Shown in pieces: positions 18,409-27,749 of a stretch of 64,000 nucleotides of DNA. Position 1 is the stretch's first letter. Each line of letters opens with the position of its first letter. A program made the position numbers and the translations under genes. The stretch covers positions 1,741 through 65,740 of the forward strand of contig NZ_KE384505.1 in assembly GCF_000426185.1 (NCBI RefSeq), given 5' to 3'. The DNA is from Cellulomonas sp. URHD0024. Its GTDB lineage: Bacteria; Actinomycetota; Actinomycetes; Actinomycetales; Cellulomonadaceae. The notes beneath the pieces were generated by a model, which worked only from the letters and a program-made list of their open reading frames with translations, had not been told where the DNA came from and did not search any database.

Positions 18409-19182
18409 TCAGAGGTTGATCGGGAACACGACGTAGGCCTTCGCCAGCAGACCGGCGAGGACTCCGCCGACGATCGGGCCGAGGACCGGGACCCAGGCGT
18501 AGCTCCAGTCGCTCGAGCCCTTGCCCCTGATGGGCAGCAGCGCGTGCGCGATTCGAGGACCGAGGTCACGAGCCGGGTTGATCGCGTAGCCGGTCGGGCC
18601 ACCGAGGCTGGCACCGATGCCGACCACGAGGAACGCGACCGGTAGTGGACCGAGCTGCGCGGGGTTCCTGCCGAAGGAGAGGATCACGAACACGAGCACG
18701 AAGGTCGCGATGACCTCGGTGACGAAGTTCCAGGCGTAGGAGCGGATCGCGGGGCCGGTGGAGAAGACGGCGAGCTTGGTTGCGCCCGGGGCGTCCTCGT
18801 CGAAGTGCTTCTTGTACGCGAGGTAAGCGATCACGGCGCCGATCAGGGCGCCGACCATCTGAGCGCCGATGTAGGCGAGCGTGTTCCCCGTGTCGACAGG
18901 TATGCCACCGGAGCCGTCCTTCGACGGATTCACGAAGTAGTCCTGGCCGCTCGCCACGATGCCCAACGTCACTGCAGGGTTCAGTGCCGCGCCGGACTTG
19001 AAGGCTGCGAAGACGCCCGCCATGACGGCGAAGCCCCATCCGAAGTTGATGAGGAGCCAGCCACCGTCGAAACCCTTGTTCCTCGGGAGGATGACGTTTG
19101 CTACGACACCGGCACCCAAGAGGACCAGCAGCCCGGTTCCGATCACCTCGGACCAGAAGGCATCTGTCATTGTGTAGTCCAC
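18409..19182 (-). CDS. glpF: Glycerol uptake facilitator (aquaglyceroporin)
   Basis: A 257-residue MIP-family channel with six membrane helices. Both pore signatures are present: the first as AALNPAVT near residue 73 and the second as [12 protein letters not shown], where the Asp after NPAR marks glycerol channels rather than water channels. It lets glycerol diffuse into the cell for GlpK. The GTG at 19182 is chosen because AAAGGG lies six bases upstream; the ATG four codons later lacks a properly spaced site. It starts 61 bases after the end of glpD. Confidence 0.95.
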   Translation of the reverse strand: MDYTMTDAFWSEVIGTGLLVLLGAGVVANVILPRNKGFDGGWLLINFGWGFAVMAGVFAAFKSGAALNPAVTLGIVASGQDYFVNPSKDGSGGIPVDTGNTLAYIGAQMVGALIGAVIAYLAYKKHFDEDAPGATKLAVFSTGPAIRSYAWNFVTEVIATFVLVFVILSFGRNPAQLGPLPVAFLVVGIGASLGGPTGYAINPARDLGPRIAHALLPIRGKGSSDWSYAWVPVLGPIVGGVLAGLLAKAYVVFPINL

Positions 19183-19243
19183 AGTCGACCCTTTCTGACG
19201 GACGTCGTTGTCACGTTCACCTCGCGGAGGACCGCGAGGAGTC

Positions 19244-21064
19244 TCAGGTCCCGACGGGACCGGATGAGCCCCTGCCCGCGGGCGAGCCGGGCTTGGTGCC
19301 CGCCCCGACCTTGTCCTTGGCGTCCTCGACGGACAGCATCGGCGCGAGGTCCGCCGCGCGTAGTCGAACCTTCTCGGCGGAGACGTCGTCGGTCTCCTGG
19401 GCGGCCGCGTCCTCGGCCTCCGCCCGGGCGACGTACGCGGCGATCTCACGGCTGCGGGTCGCGTCGTCCCAGCCCAGGACAGGTCCGACGAGGTCCGCGA
19501 TCTCGTCCAGGGCGCCGACTCCCTTGTCGGCCTGCTCGTAGTTGAGCCGGGTCCGGTGCATGAGGACGTCGTCCAGGTGGAGCGCGCCCTCGTGGCTGGC
19601 CGCGTAGACGATCTCGGCCCGGATGTACGCGTCGGCGTTCGCCAGCGGCTCCGCGAGCGACGGGTCGTCGTCGACCAGGTCGATCAGCTCGCCGATCAGC
19701 GAGCCGTAGCGGTGCAGCAGGTGGTCCATCCGGGGCCGGCTCCAGCCGTACTTCTGCCCGATCGCCCGCGCCTGCCGCTGGAACACCACCAGGCCCTCGG
19801 CGCCCACGAGCGGGAGGTCGTTGGTGATCGACGGCAGCGTCGTGGCCCGCGACCCGATCGCGAAGTCGACCGCGTCCTTGGCCATCACGCGGTACGTCGT
19901 CAGCTTGCCGCCGGCGATGACGGTGAATCCTGGTGCGGGCGAGGCGACCGTGTGCTCTCGGGACACCTTCGCGCTCGTCGTGCCGGCCTTGACCTGCGGC
20001 TGCAGCAGCGGCCGCAGCCCCGCCCAGGTGCCGATGATGTCCTCGCGCGTGATCGGCCGGGACAGGACCGCGTTGGCGTGCTCGATCACGTAGTCGATGT
20101 CGGCGCTCGTCGCGACGGGGTGCGTCAGCTCCTGGACCCACGGGGTGTCGGTGGTGCCGATCACCCAGTACCGGGACCACGGGATGATGAACAGCACCGA
20201 CTTCTCGGTCTGCAGGATCAGGCCGACCTCGCCGGCGATGCGGCTGCGCGGCACCACGATATGGATGCCCTTGCTCGCCAGCACCCGCAGACCGCCCTCG
20301 GAACCGGCCAGCGACTCGGTCTGCTCGGTCCACACGCCGGTCGCGTTGATGACGTGCCGGGCGCGCACGTCGATGTGGTCGCCCGTCTCCAGGTCCACCA
20401 CCTCGGCGCCGGTGACCGCTCCGCCGGTCGTCGTCTGCAGCGCGTGGACCTGCGTGCGGCTCGCGGCGCGCGCACCGTAGGAGACCGCGGTGCGGACGAG
20501 GGTCTCGACGAGGCGGGCGTCGTCGACGGCGGCGTCCCAGTAGCGGACCGCGCCGATCGCCGCGTCGTGCCGCAGGTCCGGGAACAGCCGCTCCATGCCC
20601 TTGCGGGTCAGGTGCCGGTGGATCGGGAGGGCGCGCTTGGCGCCGTTGACGGAGGCGAGCGTGTCGTAGAGCGCGACACCGGCGCCGACGTAGGCCCGTT
20701 CCCAGATGCGGTTCTCGAGCGGGTACAGGAAGCTGACCGGCTTGACGAGGTGCGGGGCCAGGTGGTTGATCAGCAGGTCGCGTTCGGTGAGCGCCTCGCG
20801 GACCAGGTGGAAGTCGAGCATCTGCAGGTACCGCAGGCCGCCGTGCACGAGCTTGCTCGACCGGCTCGACGTGCCGCTGGCCCAGTCCTGCGCCTCGACG
20901 ATCGCGGTGGACAGTCCGCGACTGACCGCGTCCAGCGCGATCCCGGCCCCGGTGACGCCGCCTCCGATCACGAGCACGTCGAGCTCGTTCCCGCGCTCGG
21001 CACTCGCGCGTAGAGCGTCGAGTGCGTCCTGTCGTGCCTGGGCCGTCAACGGCGCTGTTCGCAT
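19244..21064 (-). CDS. glpD: Glycerol-3-phosphate dehydrogenase (FAD-dependent)
   Basis: A 606-residue membrane-associated flavoenzyme that oxidises glycerol 3-phosphate to dihydroxyacetone phosphate and passes electrons to quinone. The FAD-binding GGGVTGAG motif is near residues 34-41, followed by the GTSSRSSKLVHGGLRYL signature and a C-terminal DAO_C domain. The ending (PAGRGSSGPVGT) is a low-complexity tail. The ATG at 21064 has AAGGGG eight bases upstream. It leads the operon and is divergent from a SorC-family regulator with a shared 14-base palindrome between. Confidence 0.96.
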   Translation of the reverse strand: MRTAPLTAQARQDALDALRASAERGNELDVLVIGGGVTGAGIALDAVSRGLSTAIVEAQDWASGTSSRSSKLVHGGLRYLQMLDFHLVREALTERDLLINHLAPHLVKPVSFLYPLENRIWERAYVGAGVALYDTLASVNGAKRALPIHRHLTRKGMERLFPDLRHDAAIGAVRYWDAAVDDARLVETLVRTAVSYGARAASRTQVHALQTTTGGAVTGAEVVDLETGDHIDVRARHVINATGVWTEQTESLAGSEGGLRVLASKGIHIVVPRSRIAGEVGLILQTEKSVLFIIPWSRYWVIGTTDTPWVQELTHPVATSADIDYVIEHANAVLSRPITREDIIGTWAGLRPLLQPQVKAGTTSAKVSREHTVASPAPGFTVIAGGKLTTYRVMAKDAVDFAIGSRATTLPSITNDLPLVGAEGLVVFQRQARAIGQKYGWSRPRMDHLLHRYGSLIGELIDLVDDDPSLAEPLANADAYIRAEIVYAASHEGALHLDDVLMHRTRLNYEQADKGVGALDEIADLVGPVLGWDDATRSREIAAYVARAEAEDAAAQETDDVSAEKVRLRAADLAPMLSVEDAKDKVGAGTKPGSPAGRGSSGPVGT

Positions 21065-21169
21065 AAAGGTTGCCCCTTGATTCAGTGCTGCGGATCTTCG
21101 TCGTCCCGTTCGCCCGTTTCGGGGCACTTGGCTATGGTCATCACGAGGCGAACGAACGCGCAACCGGGC

Positions 21170-21183
21170 TGCACATATGTGCA
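21170..21183. promoter_or_regulatory. Palindromic operator between glpD and the SorC-type regulator
   Basis: TGCACATATGTGCA is a perfect 14-base palindrome about 30 bases before the regulator start and 106 bases before glpD. It is AT-rich for this genome, and its form fits sites of SorC-family proteins. It probably mediates control of glpDFK and autoregulation. Confidence 0.6.
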
Positions 21184-21212
21184 GATCTCGTTGGCGGGCG
21201 GGAGGGGGTCGG

Positions 21213-22202
21213 ATGTACGTCGAACGCGAGCAGGACGTTCTCCGCGCTGCGTCCATGTATTACCTCCAGGACATCAAGATGGAGGTCATCGCGCGCCACC
21301 TGGGCACGTCACGGTCCACCGTCTCGCGGCTCATCAAGCGCGCACGGGAGTCCGGCCTGGTGGAGATCACGCTGCGCCCGGCGAGCACCCGTGCACCGGG
21401 GCTCGGGCGCACGATCGCGGCGACGTTCGGCATCGAGACCTATGTGGTCTCGGTCCCGGACTCCGCCAGCCACATCGAGCGGCTCGACCAGGTCTCCATC
21501 ACGGCGGCGCGGCTGCTGTCGTCGTGGTTCGACTCCGACATGGTGCTCGGCGTGGCGTGGGGGACCACGCTGGCCTCGGTGTCCCGCTACCTGGCCCCGA
21601 AGCCCACGCGCGGCTCCGCGGTCGTGCAGCTGAACGGCGCCGCCAACATGCGCACCAGCGGCATCGAGTACGCGAGCGACCTCATCTCGACGTTCGGCAC
21701 CGCGTTCGCGGCGGCCGTGCACCACTTCTCCGTGCCCGCGTTCTTCGACTACCCGGACACCAAGGCGGCGATGTGGCGCGAGCGTTCGGTGCGCCGCGTG
21801 CTCGACATGCAACGACGTGCGGACATCGCCGTGTTCTCCGTCGGGGCGGTCGCCGGTGCGGTCCCGTCGCACGTGTACTCGGCCGGCTACCTCGACGACG
21901 CGGACGTGAAGAACCTGCACGACGAGGGTGTCGTCGGCGACGTGTGCACCGTCTTTCTGCGTGCGGACGGTTCCTGGCAGGACGTGCACCTGAACGAACG
22001 GGCCACCGGTCCCACCCCGGTCGAGCTCCAACGCATCCCGCGGCGCGTGTGCGTCGTCGCCGGTGACAACAAGGTGGCACCGCTGCTGGCGGCACTGCGC
22101 GCCGGGGTGGTCAGCGACCTCGTCGTCGACGAGATCACGGCCACGGGACTGCTCGAGGCAGCGGAACCGCCGCACCGGCGTCGGGCTCGAGCACGGAATT
22201 AG
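21213..22202 (+). CDS. SorC-family transcriptional regulator (probable glycerol operon regulator)
   Basis: 329 residues. An N-terminal helix-turn-helix (about residues 14-50: YYLQDIKMEVIARHLGTSRSTVSRL) is followed by a phosphosugar-binding domain of the SorC/DeoR_C type (about 55-315, with the LGVAWGTTL loop). Such proteins bind phosphorylated sugars or polyols as effectors; here glycerol 3-phosphate is the natural guess from the divergent glpDFK operon. The ATG at 21213 follows GGAGGGGG. The extra upstream GTG start is rejected because it would read through this ribosome site. Confidence 0.88.
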   Translation: MYVEREQDVLRAASMYYLQDIKMEVIARHLGTSRSTVSRLIKRARESGLVEITLRPASTRAPGLGRTIAATFGIETYVVSVPDSASHIERLDQVSITAARLLSSWFDSDMVLGVAWGTTLASVSRYLAPKPTRGSAVVQLNGAANMRTSGIEYASDLISTFGTAFAAAVHHFSVPAFFDYPDTKAAMWRERSVRRVLDMQRRADIAVFSVGAVAGAVPSHVYSAGYLDDADVKNLHDEGVVGDVCTVFLRADGSWQDVHLNERATGPTPVELQRIPRRVCVVAGDNKVAPLLAALRAGVVSDLVVDEITATGLLEAAEPPHRRRARARN

Positions 22203-22286
22203 CCCGCGGTGTGAGGAAAAAGTTCGGCTCTTGGACTACCTGGTCAGCCCGGCATCAGGGAGTATCAAGGCCTACGCAGGGGGCGT

Positions 22287-22313
22287 GGGTGCCGCCGGAC
22301 GTCGTCGGCACCC
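22287..22313. terminator. Hairpin after the SorC-type gene
   Basis: GGGTGCCG (22287-22294) pairs perfectly with CGGCACCC (22306-22313) around an 11-base loop, about 85 bases after the regulator stop and 50 before the MarR-type gene. It is a probable terminator. Confidence 0.5.
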
Positions 22314-22364
22314 GTAAGGACGGGTCCCCCATGACGGAGCGGCCCCGACGACCGATGGGGACGC

Positions 22365-22877
22365 GTGACCGAGGACAGTCTGACCGGCACTACTTCGGGC
22401 CTGGCGCCCACCGAGCTGCGATACCTGGTCCTGGCGACGCAGCGAGAAGGACACCGGCTGTTCGCCCGGCTGCTCGCGGACACCGGGCTCACCCCGTCGC
22501 AGTCCGAGATCGTCGTGGTCCTCGCCGAGTTCGGACCGCTGAGCCTGCGCGACCTCGGCGGCATGATCGTCTGCGAGGCCGGGAGCCCGAGCCGCGTCGT
22601 CGACGCGCTCGTACAGCGCGGGCTCGTCGCGAGGAAGCCGGATCCACGCGACCGTCGTGCGGTCCTGCTCGACCTGACGGCGAGGGCCCGCGAGCTGGTG
22701 CCCACGTTGCACGAGGTCGAGAGCGAGATGGATGCTGCGACCGCCGACAGGCTCGACCCGGAGCAGCGCGTCCTGCTCGCGGCCGTGCTGCGCAGCTTCC
22801 TGGACGGCACGCGCGACGGCCTGGCCCTGGACCGCAGGTTCGCCGCGTGGCGGTCCGCGCCGCCCGCCATTTCCTGA
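22365..22877 (+). CDS. MarR-family transcriptional regulator
   Basis: 170 residues. A winged helix-turn-helix covers about residues 40-108: LTPSQSEIVVVLAEFGPLSLRDL, a recognition helix around SPSRVVDALVQRGLV and the wing KPDPRDRRAVLLDLT. The flanking helices form the dimer interface. The GTG at 22365 is preceded by a weak GGGGA. The target genes cannot be read from the context; the next gene is acetyltransferase-like. Confidence 0.82.
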   Translation: MTEDSLTGTTSGLAPTELRYLVLATQREGHRLFARLLADTGLTPSQSEIVVVLAEFGPLSLRDLGGMIVCEAGSPSRVVDALVQRGLVARKPDPRDRRAVLLDLTARARELVPTLHEVESEMDAATADRLDPEQRVLLAAVLRSFLDGTRDGLALDRRFAAWRSAPPAIS

Positions 22878-22928
22878 GCCGTCCGGCCTGAGACGTCCGG
22901 CCAGCCGGTGAACGTCTACCCTCTCCAC

Positions 22929-23438
22929 GTGCCTTCCGACATCCGCGTCCGCTCGGCGCTGCCCGCCGACGTGCGTGCCATCCGTTCCCTCGTCGAGCCG
23001 TACGCCGAGCAGCGGATCCTGCTGGCCAAGGAGTGGGTCGGCTACTACGAGGCCGTGCAGGAGTTCCTCGTCGCGGAGGCCCTCTCCGACGGTTCGGTCG
23101 TCGGCTGCGGAGCGCTGCACGTCATGTGGCAGGACCTGGCCGAGATCCGCACCCTGGCAGCCTCGCGCGACTGGCGCGGTGCCGGCGTCGGGCACGCGCT
23201 CCTCGACGGGCTGCTGCAACGCGCCCGCGACCTCGGCCTGCGCCGCGTGTTCTGCCTGACCTTCGAGGTCGCGTTCTTCGAGGCGCACGGGTTCCACGTG
23301 ATCGAGGGGACGCCCGTCACGCCCGACGTCTACCTCGAGCTGCTGCGCTCGCACGACGACGGGGTCGCCGAGTTCCTGGACCTCGCGCGCGTGAAGCCGA
23401 ACACCCTGGGCAACACCCGCATGCTCATCGAGCTCTGA
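22929..23438 (+). CDS. GNAT acetyltransferase, ArgA-like (amino-acid N-acetyltransferase)
   Basis: 169 residues of the GNAT fold. The acetyl-CoA loop is in the segment RDWRGAGVGHALLDGLL (about residues 80-96), followed by RRVFCLTFEVAFFEAHGF, characteristic of short actinobacterial N-acetylglutamate synthases acting at the first step of arginine synthesis. The GTG at 22929 is chosen because TACCCT (22917-22922) ends six bases before it, so the gene is probably leaderless; the upstream GTG at 22908 lies before this -10 box. Other GNAT roles remain possible. Confidence 0.8.
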   Translation: MPSDIRVRSALPADVRAIRSLVEPYAEQRILLAKEWVGYYEAVQEFLVAEALSDGSVVGCGALHVMWQDLAEIRTLAASRDWRGAGVGHALLDGLLQRARDLGLRRVFCLTFEVAFFEAHGFHVIEGTPVTPDVYLELLRSHDDGVAEFLDLARVKPNTLGNTRMLIEL

Positions 23439-23456
23439 CCCGCTTCCCTCCAGACA

Positions 23457-23500
23457 ACGTCCGCACTCGTGTGGCCCCTGACGCCCACGAGCGCGGACGT
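23457..23500. terminator. Bidirectional terminator between the GNAT gene and mutY
   Basis: Fifteen-base arms (23457-23471 and 23486-23500, ACGTCCGC then CTCGTG, with one internal mismatch) enclose a 14-base loop between two convergent genes. It ends two bases before the mutY stop codon. Confidence 0.7.
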
Positions 23501-23502
23501 CG

Positions 23503-24405
23503 TCAGTGGGGGAGGCAGTAGGTGGGCTCCGCGTCGTCGCTGAGTGGGGGGATCTTCGCGACGAGGCCGTCGGTCAGCAGGGACTCCAGGCAGCGGGTCA
23601 GCTGGATGGCGTCCGGCCACACGGCGGCCACCGCCTGGGCCGGGACCGGGCCGATCGCCTCGCGCAGCAGGGCCATCACGCGGCCGCGCACCTGGCGGTC
23701 GGTTCCGACGAAACCCTGGGTCCTGCGTCGGGCGGCGTGCTCGTCCGCAGGCCGACCTGCCGCGTACCAGGCGCAGAGGTCCACGACCGGGCACGTGTCG
23801 CAGCGCGGCGCGCGGGCCGTGCACACGAGCGCGCCCAGCTCCATCGACGCGGCGGCCCAGCGCGCTGCCGTCGCGTCGTCGGCGGGCGCGTACGCGTCCG
23901 CGAGCCGCACCTCGGCGGCCGACTGGGTGGGGCCGGGGAGCGCCACCCCTTCCGCGCTGCGCGCCAGGACGCGTCGCACGTTGGTGTCCAGCACGACCGA
24001 GCGGCGCCCGAACGCGAACGCCCGGACCGCGGCGGCGGTGTACGACCCGACGCCGGGGAGTGCCATGAGCTCCGGTTCCGACGAGGGCACGACCCCGCCG
24101 TGCCGCTCGACGACCACCCGCGCGCACTCCTGGAGCCGCAGCGCGCGACGGGGGTAGCCGAGCCGGTCCCACGCGCGCAGCACGTCGCCGGTCGGTGCGT
24201 CGGCGAGGTCCCGCGGCAAGGGCCATCGGGACATCCACGCACGCCAGGCGGGCTCGACCCGCGCGACCGGCGTCTGCTGGAGCATGACCTCGCTGACCAG
24301 GACGCCCCACGGGTTGCGGTCGGGCGCACGCCACGGAAGGTCGCGCGCGTGCACGTCGAACCAGTCCAGGATCGGCTCGCGCAGCTCGGCGGGGGAGGGC
24401 GGCAC
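23503..24405 (-). CDS. mutY: A/G-specific adenine glycosylase
   Basis: A 300-residue DNA glycosylase that removes adenine opposite 8-oxoguanine. The catalytic Glu39 is in VSEVMLQQTPV, the helix-hairpin-helix LPGVGSYTAAA is near 116-126, and the catalytic Asp140 is in VVLDTNVRR. Four cysteines (195, 202, 205, 211) form the C-X6-C-X2-C-X5-C iron-sulphur loop. The C-terminal domain is short. The GTG at 24405 is taken since length and homology start there; a CAGGAT box six bases upstream resembles the leaderless promoters of this genome. Confidence 0.93.
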   Translation of the reverse strand: MPPSPAELREPILDWFDVHARDLPWRAPDRNPWGVLVSEVMLQQTPVARVEPAWRAWMSRWPLPRDLADAPTGDVLRAWDRLGYPRRALRLQECARVVVERHGGVVPSSEPELMALPGVGSYTAAAVRAFAFGRRSVVLDTNVRRVLARSAEGVALPGPTQSAAEVRLADAYAPADDATAARWAAASMELGALVCTARAPRCDTCPVVDLCAWYAAGRPADEHAARRRTQGFVGTDRQVRGRVMALLREAIGPVPAQAVAAVWPDAIQLTRCLESLLTDGLVAKIPPLSDDAEPTYCLPH

Positions 24406-24561
24406 CGCAGCATCCTGCCTCAATCCGCAGGCGCCCGGGCGATCGCAGCCTGGTTGGGCCACCTGCGGTGCGTCGGTGGCGTCGTCGTCGGGTTCGCCCT
24501 CTACCGTGGTCGCGCCACGTGGGACCGCGACGGCGACGAGAGGTGAGATGGGGTGGGGTCG

Positions 24562-25197
24562 ATGGGTGCACAGCAGCCGCCCCCGAGGCTGCCCGCCCGT
24601 GTCTACTGGGTGCGGCGACTGGTCGTGCTGGGGATCCCGCTGCTGGTCGTGGTCCTGCTGGTCGTCTGGATCACTGGACGCGGTGGCGGTGACGAGCCCA
24701 CGCCGGCGGCCCTCACGACGACGACGGCTGCGACACGCCCGGCCGCCCACCCGACCGTGACGACACCCGCCCCGTCGACGTCACCTTCCCAGGAGCCCGG
24801 CGGCGTCCCGGACTGCGACGCCGACATGCTCGCCCTCGCGATGACGGCCACCGCCGAGACGTTCGGGCCCGGCGTGAAGCCGACGTTCGACGTCACGATC
24901 ACCAACACCGGCGACGAGACCTGCCTGGTGAACGCGGGCGAGACGGGCCGCGAGATCGTGATCACGTCCGGGGACGACCGGGTCTGGGACAGCCGGGACT
25001 GCATCGTGGACGGGACGCAGACCCGCGACCTGCTGCTTGCGGCGGCGGCCGTCGACTCCACCGAGCTCACCTGGGACCGCGTCCGCTCCGCTCCGAGCTG
25101 CCCGCCGAACCTGCCAGCGCCGGGGCCCGGGACCTACTCCGCGCAGTTCACCCTCGCGGGTGCGGCCGCGCCCCCGGCGGTGTTCGGGCTGGGCTGA
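24562..25197 (+). CDS. Membrane-anchored extracellular protein of unknown function
   Basis: 211 residues: a short basic N terminus, one membrane helix (about residues 19-40, LVVLGIPLLVVVLLVVWI), a Thr/Pro/Ser linker (about 48-85), then a compact beta-rich domain with four cysteines (in PDCDAD, ETCLV, RDCIV, PSCPP). The domain resembles extracellular beta-sandwich proteins common in actinobacteria. The ATG at 24562 is preferred to a GTG three codons earlier. It converges with disA. Confidence 0.65.
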   Translation: MGAQQPPPRLPARVYWVRRLVVLGIPLLVVVLLVVWITGRGGGDEPTPAALTTTTAATRPAAHPTVTTPAPSTSPSQEPGGVPDCDADMLALAMTATAETFGPGVKPTFDVTITNTGDETCLVNAGETGREIVITSGDDRVWDSRDCIVDGTQTRDLLLAAAAVDSTELTWDRVRSAPSCPPNLPAPGPGTYSAQFTLAGAAAPPAVFGLG

Positions 25198-25224
25198 CGT
25201 CCGTCCCGTACAAGAGGGAGAGGG

Positions 25225-26301
25225 TCAGACGTACCGCTCGAGGATGCTTGACTCGGCGAGCCGGGACAGCCCCTCGCGAACGGCGCGGGCGCGCTGCTCG
25301 CCGACACCCTCGACGGCCATGAGGTCGTCGATCCCCGCGGCCAGCAGCTTCTGCAGGCCTCCGAAGTGGGAGACGAGCCGGTCGACGATGGCGCCCGGCA
25401 GGCGGGGGACCTTGGACAGCAGGCGGTACCCACGCGGGCCCGCGGCCGCGTCGAGCGCGTCTCCGCCGCCCGGGAAGCCGAGGACCGTCGCGATGCGACC
25501 GATGTCGAGCAGCTCGGTCGAGTCGAGGTACGACAGCTCGTCGAGCACCGAGTCGACCTCCCGTCGCACGGTGTCGACGTAGTCGCGGATGATCAGCGTG
25601 CGGTCGGAGCTGATGCCGCCGACGAGCTCGTCCAGCTGCAGGGTCAGCAGGCGGCCGTCGGTGCCCAGCTCGACGACGTAACCCTCGATCTCCTCGGAGA
25701 TGCGGCGCACCATCTCGAGGCGCTGCACGACGGCGGAGACGTCCCGGACGGTGACCAGGTCCTCGATCTCGAGGGCGGACAGGGTGCCGCTGACCTCGTC
25801 GAGACGCGACTTGTACCGCTCGAGCGTGGCCAGCGCCTGGTTGGCGCGGGACAGGATGGTGGTCGAGTCCTCGATGACGTGCCGGTTACCACCGACGTAC
25901 AGCGCGATGATCCGCATGGATGCCGACACCGAGATGACGGGCAGGCCGGTCTGCTTGGCCACGCGCTCGGCGGTGCGGTGGCGGGTGCCGGACTCGGAGG
26001 TCTCGATCGTCACGTCCGGCAGCAGCTGGACGGCCGCGCGCACGATGCGCGAGATGTTCGCGTCCACGACGACCGCGCCGTCCATCTTGGCCAGCTCGCG
26101 CAGGCGGGTGGCCGAGAACTCGACGTCCAGGACGAAGCCGCCGGAGCAGATGCTCTCCACCGTGCTGTCGAACCCGAGCACGATCAGCGCGCCGGTCCGG
26201 CCGCGCAGGATCCGCTCCAGGCCGTCGCGAAGCTCACCGCCGGGGGCGACGGCAGCGAGCGTGGATCTGAGCAGGTCGTCCGGGACGTGCGATGGGGGCA
26301 C
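25225..26301 (-). CDS. disA: DNA integrity scanning diadenylate cyclase DisA
   Basis: A 358-residue enzyme that makes c-di-AMP and scans DNA. The N-terminal DAC domain carries the DGA motif at 74-76 and RHRT at 107-110; a helical linker spans about 140-280, and a C-terminal helix-hairpin-helix DNA-binding domain ends the protein ([20 protein letters not shown]). All active-site motifs are intact. GTG 26301 has no ribosome site, but TACGAT on the minus strand (26308-26313) ends six bases upstream, so the transcript is probably leaderless. In many actinobacteria disA sits next to radA; here 10.5 kb separate them. Confidence 0.96.
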   Translation of the reverse strand: MPPSHVPDDLLRSTLAAVAPGGELRDGLERILRGRTGALIVLGFDSTVESICSGGFVLDVEFSATRLRELAKMDGAVVVDANISRIVRAAVQLLPDVTIETSESGTRHRTAERVAKQTGLPVISVSASMRIIALYVGGNRHVIEDSTTILSRANQALATLERYKSRLDEVSGTLSALEIEDLVTVRDVSAVVQRLEMVRRISEEIEGYVVELGTDGRLLTLQLDELVGGISSDRTLIIRDYVDTVRREVDSVLDELSYLDSTELLDIGRIATVLGFPGGGDALDAAAGPRGYRLLSKVPRLPGAIVDRLVSHFGGLQKLLAAGIDDLMAVEGVGEQRARAVREGLSRLAESSILERYV

Positions 26302-26438
26302 GGGTGCATCGTAACGACGGCGGCTGATCGCGGCTCCGTCAAAACACCCGGCAGCCCGACCGGGGCTGACGGTTCACCCGACCGGCCAGTCGTGACACCG
26401 CGTCCGAGACGAGATCCGAGGTCGCCGAAAGTGTTGTC

Positions 26439-26464
26439 TATTAGGAAACCTACCTGTTAGTTTG
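26439..26464. promoter_or_regulatory. Probable ROK-repressor operator
   Basis: An AT-rich block with TTAGGAAAC and GTTAGTTTG lies 55 bases before the ROK gene. The half-sites resemble those bound by XylR/NagC-type ROK repressors (TTAGTTTGTT). It likely controls the whole operon that follows. Confidence 0.5.
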
Positions 26465-26518
26465 GCCCGGTTCGGGAACGAGCCCATACGGCGGTCGACG
26501 ACGATCGGAGCGCACCAC

Positions 26519-27670
26519 ATGGACGGCACGCCCAGCCAGCCGGGGACCCCCGGACTGCTGCGCGCCATGAACGATCGAGCGGCGCTGGCGCTCCTGCTCG
26601 AGCACGGCCCGCTGACCCGGGCCCAGATCGGTGAGCTGACCGGTCTGTCGAAGCCGACCGCGTCGCAGGTGGTCGCGCGGCTCGAGCAGCTGGACCTGAT
26701 CGACGTCGTCGGGTCCGTTGCCGCCGTCCGCGGACCGAGTGCCGTCACCTACGGCGTGCGCACCCACCGGGCGCACGCCGTCGCGGTCGACCTGCGGCCG
26801 CACCGGGTCTTGTCGACGCTCGTCGACGCGACCGGCGGTGAGCACCCGGTCGCCGAGGTGTCGTTGGCGCGCACCGCGTCGGAGCGGTCGGCGGTCGGCG
26901 ACATCAGCGCGGCGATCCAGGCGGCGTGCGAGGCCGCCGGTACCACTCCCGACACGGTCGTGGCGGCGGCCGTCGGGGTGCAGGGTGCCGTCGACCCGCG
27001 CACCGACGACCTCGCCTTCGTCGGCCTCATGCCCGGCTGGCCGCGCAAGGCCGTCCGCCCACAGCTCGAGGACGGGCTGGGCCTCAACGTCCGCATCGAC
27101 AACGACGTGAAGCTGGCCGCCGTCGCGGAGCGTGTCGAGGGCGCGGGGCACGAGGTCGACGCATTCGCGCTGCTCTGGATCGGCGACGGCCTGGGCCTCG
27201 CGGTCGACCTCGGCGGGACGCTGCACCGCGGCGCAGCCGGTGGGGCCGGCGAGATCGGCTACCTGCCGGTCACCGGTGCCAAAGACCTGCAGGATCTCGT
27301 CGGCGGCATCGCCATGGGCAAGCTGGCCCGCGCCCACGGCGTTCGCGGCCGCACCCTGGACTCCGTCCTGGCCGAGCTGGCCACGCACCCCGCCAAGCAC
27401 GCCGTCCTCGGCGAGCTCGCGGAGCGCGTGGCCGTCGGTGTCATCCCCGTGCTCGCCGTGCTCGACCCGCCCGTGGTCGTGCTCGGTGGACCGACCGGCG
27501 CCGCCGGTGGTCAGACCCTCGCCGACCTCGTGCGAGGGCACATCCGCAGGACCACCCGGTGGTCCCCGCACATCTCCGTGAGCACCGTGGCTGATCACCC
27601 GGTGCTGCGCGGTGCCCGATCCGTCGTCGGCGCGGACCTGCGCTCCCGACTGCTGGACCTCGTCCCCTAG
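26519..27670 (+). CDS. ROK-family transcriptional regulator
   Basis: 383 residues. A MarR-like winged helix-turn-helix at about residues 18-70 (ALALLLEHGPLTRAQIGELTGLSKPTASQVV) is fused to a ROK sugar-kinase-like domain (about 85-380). The zinc-binding cysteine cluster of typical ROK proteins is not apparent, and the GGxxGEIG region reads GGAGEIGYLPV. The ATG at 26519 is preceded by GGAG at eight bases; an upstream in-frame start at 26462 would cover the operator. It heads the operon for the ABC transporter, GH4 and kinase, and probably represses it until the sugar binds. Confidence 0.88.
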   Translation: MDGTPSQPGTPGLLRAMNDRAALALLLEHGPLTRAQIGELTGLSKPTASQVVARLEQLDLIDVVGSVAAVRGPSAVTYGVRTHRAHAVAVDLRPHRVLSTLVDATGGEHPVAEVSLARTASERSAVGDISAAIQAACEAAGTTPDTVVAAAVGVQGAVDPRTDDLAFVGLMPGWPRKAVRPQLEDGLGLNVRIDNDVKLAAVAERVEGAGHEVDAFALLWIGDGLGLAVDLGGTLHRGAAGGAGEIGYLPVTGAKDLQDLVGGIAMGKLARAHGVRGRTLDSVLAELATHPAKHAVLGELAERVAVGVIPVLAVLDPPVVVLGGPTGAAGGQTLADLVRGHIRRTTRWSPHISVSTVADHPVLRGARSVVGADLRSRLLDLVP

Positions 27671-27680
27671 AAAGCCCCTC

Positions 27681-27730
27681 GCACGACCACCCGCCCGGAG
27701 CACGCGAGTCCGGGTGGCGGTCGGTCGTGC
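27681..27730 (+). promoter_or_regulatory. Long hairpin before the solute-binding protein gene
   Basis: GCACGACC (27681-27688) pairs with GGTCGTGC (27723-27730), and an inner CCCGGA pairs with TCCGGG (27694-27699, 27709-27714). It starts about 10 bases after the ROK stop and ends just before AAGGAG of the next gene. It may reduce read-through from the regulator or stabilise the downstream mRNA. Confidence 0.5.
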
Positions 27731-27749
27731 CTCGCGTAAGGAGCCTCTC

